From Bacteroidales bacterium UBA5762 (GTDB lineage: Bacteria > Bacteroidota > Bacteroidia > Bacteroidales > TTA-H9): 53,411 nucleotides of DNA. Positions 52,745-53,411 of this stretch are shown here, in pieces. The notes beneath the pieces are model-generated. The model did not search any database. It worked only from the letters and a program-made list of their open reading frames with translations, and had not been told where the DNA came from. Position 1 is the first letter of the stretch. Every line of letters begins with the position of its first letter. The translations under genes and the position numbers were made by a program. The stretch is taken from assembly GCA_002418865.1 (NCBI GenBank), contig DIEY01000018.1, positions 13,254-66,664 on the forward strand. The letters run 5' to 3'.

Positions 52745-52823
52745 AGTATCATTAATGTGGATGAAAATTTAATTATTGGAAAGTCAGGAATCCATATTAA
52801 TATGGATGAATATTCTGATTTTA

Positions 52824-53411
52824 TCATTCTAAATATTTTCCAACAATTGGCATTCTTCGGCCGCTTCCGAATGCCTTTTTTGATATTCTAAGTATGGGGG
52901 GAGTTTGGTGTCTTTTATATTCATTGGCATTCACCATTTTCAGTACTTGTTTTACTAATTGGGCATCATATCCCTGAGCTATAATCTCTGTCGGTCCTTG
53001 CTGTTCTTCAATATAAAGTTGAAGTATGGGATCGAGCATTTCGTATAAAGGTAGTGAATCGCTATCTTTCTGATTGGGACGTAATTCTGCAGAAGGCGGT
53101 TTCAGAATTATATTTTCAGGAATAACCGAAGTGCCCCGATTGAGATAATGAGCAAGTTCATATACATCTGTTTTGTAAACATCACCTAATACTGACAAGC
53201 CACCGCACATATCTCCATAAAGTGTCCCATATCCAACGGCAGCCTCACTTTTATTGGAAGTGTTAAGTAGAATATAACCAAATTTATTAGAAAAAGCCAT
53301 TAAGATTACTGCTCTAAGCCTTGCTTGAAGATTTTCTTCGGTGACGTCAGCAGATAAGTCCTTAAAATAAGGATGTAGAGTGTTGATTAAAGTTGCAAAT
53401 GGCTCGTCGAT
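52824..53411 (-). CDS. nadE: NAD+ synthase, glutamine-hydrolysing (C-terminal part, cut by window edge)
   Basis: The frame runs past the Met at 53300 to the window edge, encoding IDEPFATLINTLHP and TEENLQARLRAVILMAFSNK, so that Met is internal. The conserved synthetase blocks are NTSNKSEAAVGYGTLYGDMC (pyrophosphate/Mg site), LGDVYKTDVYELAHYLN, PPSAELRPNQKDSDSLP and EYKRHQTPPILRIS near the end. The last block is typical of the long, two-domain NadE in which an N-terminal glutaminase supplies ammonia. About 195 residues are seen; the rest lies beyond the window. Confidence 0.94.
   Translation of the reverse strand: MDEPFATLINTLHPYFKDLSADVTEENLQARLRAVILMAFSNKFGYILLNTSNKSEAAVGYGTLYGDMCGGLSVLGDVYKTDVYELAHYLNRGTSVIPENIILKPPSAELRPNQKDSDSLPLYEMLDPILQLYIEEQQGPTEIIAQGYDAQLVKQVLKMVNANEYKRHQTPPILRISKKAFGSGRRMPIVGKYLE

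Overview
The window is a chromosomal segment of a Bacteroidota bacterium, most likely from an anaerobic or microaerophilic Bacteroidales-like lineage. The evidence is an adjacent SusC/SusD pair, two proteins with type IX secretion (T9SS) C-terminal sorting domains, an acyloxyacyl hydrolase, Bacteroidota-typical orphan families (DUF1599, a BT_3928-like DoxX protein, DUF2752, a GIN-domain lipoprotein), and repeated use of the Bacteroidota promoter -7 element TAnnTTTG a few tens of bases before genes. Rubrerythrin and pyruvate,phosphate dikinase suggest low-oxygen life. DNA is AT-rich throughout. The genus cannot be told from sequence alone.

Layout. 1-300: 5' half of tRNA-Ser(GCU), cut by the window edge, with its promoter. 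300-8,600: membrane metallophosphoesterase, lipA-lipB, an unusual 615-residue membrane protein, a MaoC-like hydratase, an FAH-family hydrolase and xerD. 8,685-18,181: AT-hook protein, a GNAT/DoxX/DUF1599 operon divergent from folP-cdaA, then ruvX-def-TPR lipoprotein on the minus strand, dapD, a GT9 glycosyltransferase overlapping a TsaC-like gene, and a broken fragment of a Gfo/Idh/MocA oxidoreductase. 18,468-31,563: universal stress protein, rubrerythrin, ppdK with an extraordinary lysine-rich tail, ispE, a five-gene minus-strand cluster (acyloxyacyl hydrolase, GIN lipoprotein, murB, DUF2752, TM2), a hybrid histidine kinase and mazG.

32,041-45,131 is the most distinctive region: a polysaccharide-utilisation locus. 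In order it holds a cytoplasmic GH130-type glycoside phosphorylase, an MFS transporter, an unclassified secreted lipoprotein, SusC, SusD and a LamG lipoprotein, then a strong terminator and a separate promoter driving a 1032-residue T9SS cargo. The N-terminal half of that cargo is a paralogue of the unclassified lipoprotein. My inference is a pathway in which the two paralogues act outside the cytoplasm on a glycan bound by LamG/SusD, SusCD and the MFS carrier import oligosaccharides, and GH130 phosphorolyses them, probably as beta-mannosides. The paralogue family is the best candidate for something undescribed.

45,132-53,411: tRNA-Pro(GGG), a 795-residue T9SS-secreted protein, two TPR proteins, lpxB, a small membrane protein, surE, maf and the C-terminal part of nadE, all on the minus strand. 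Intergenic DNA carries a recurring diverged repeat family (around 5,590-5,830, 23,640-23,870 and 31,600-31,980) and a possible IS21-like end just before the polysaccharide locus.
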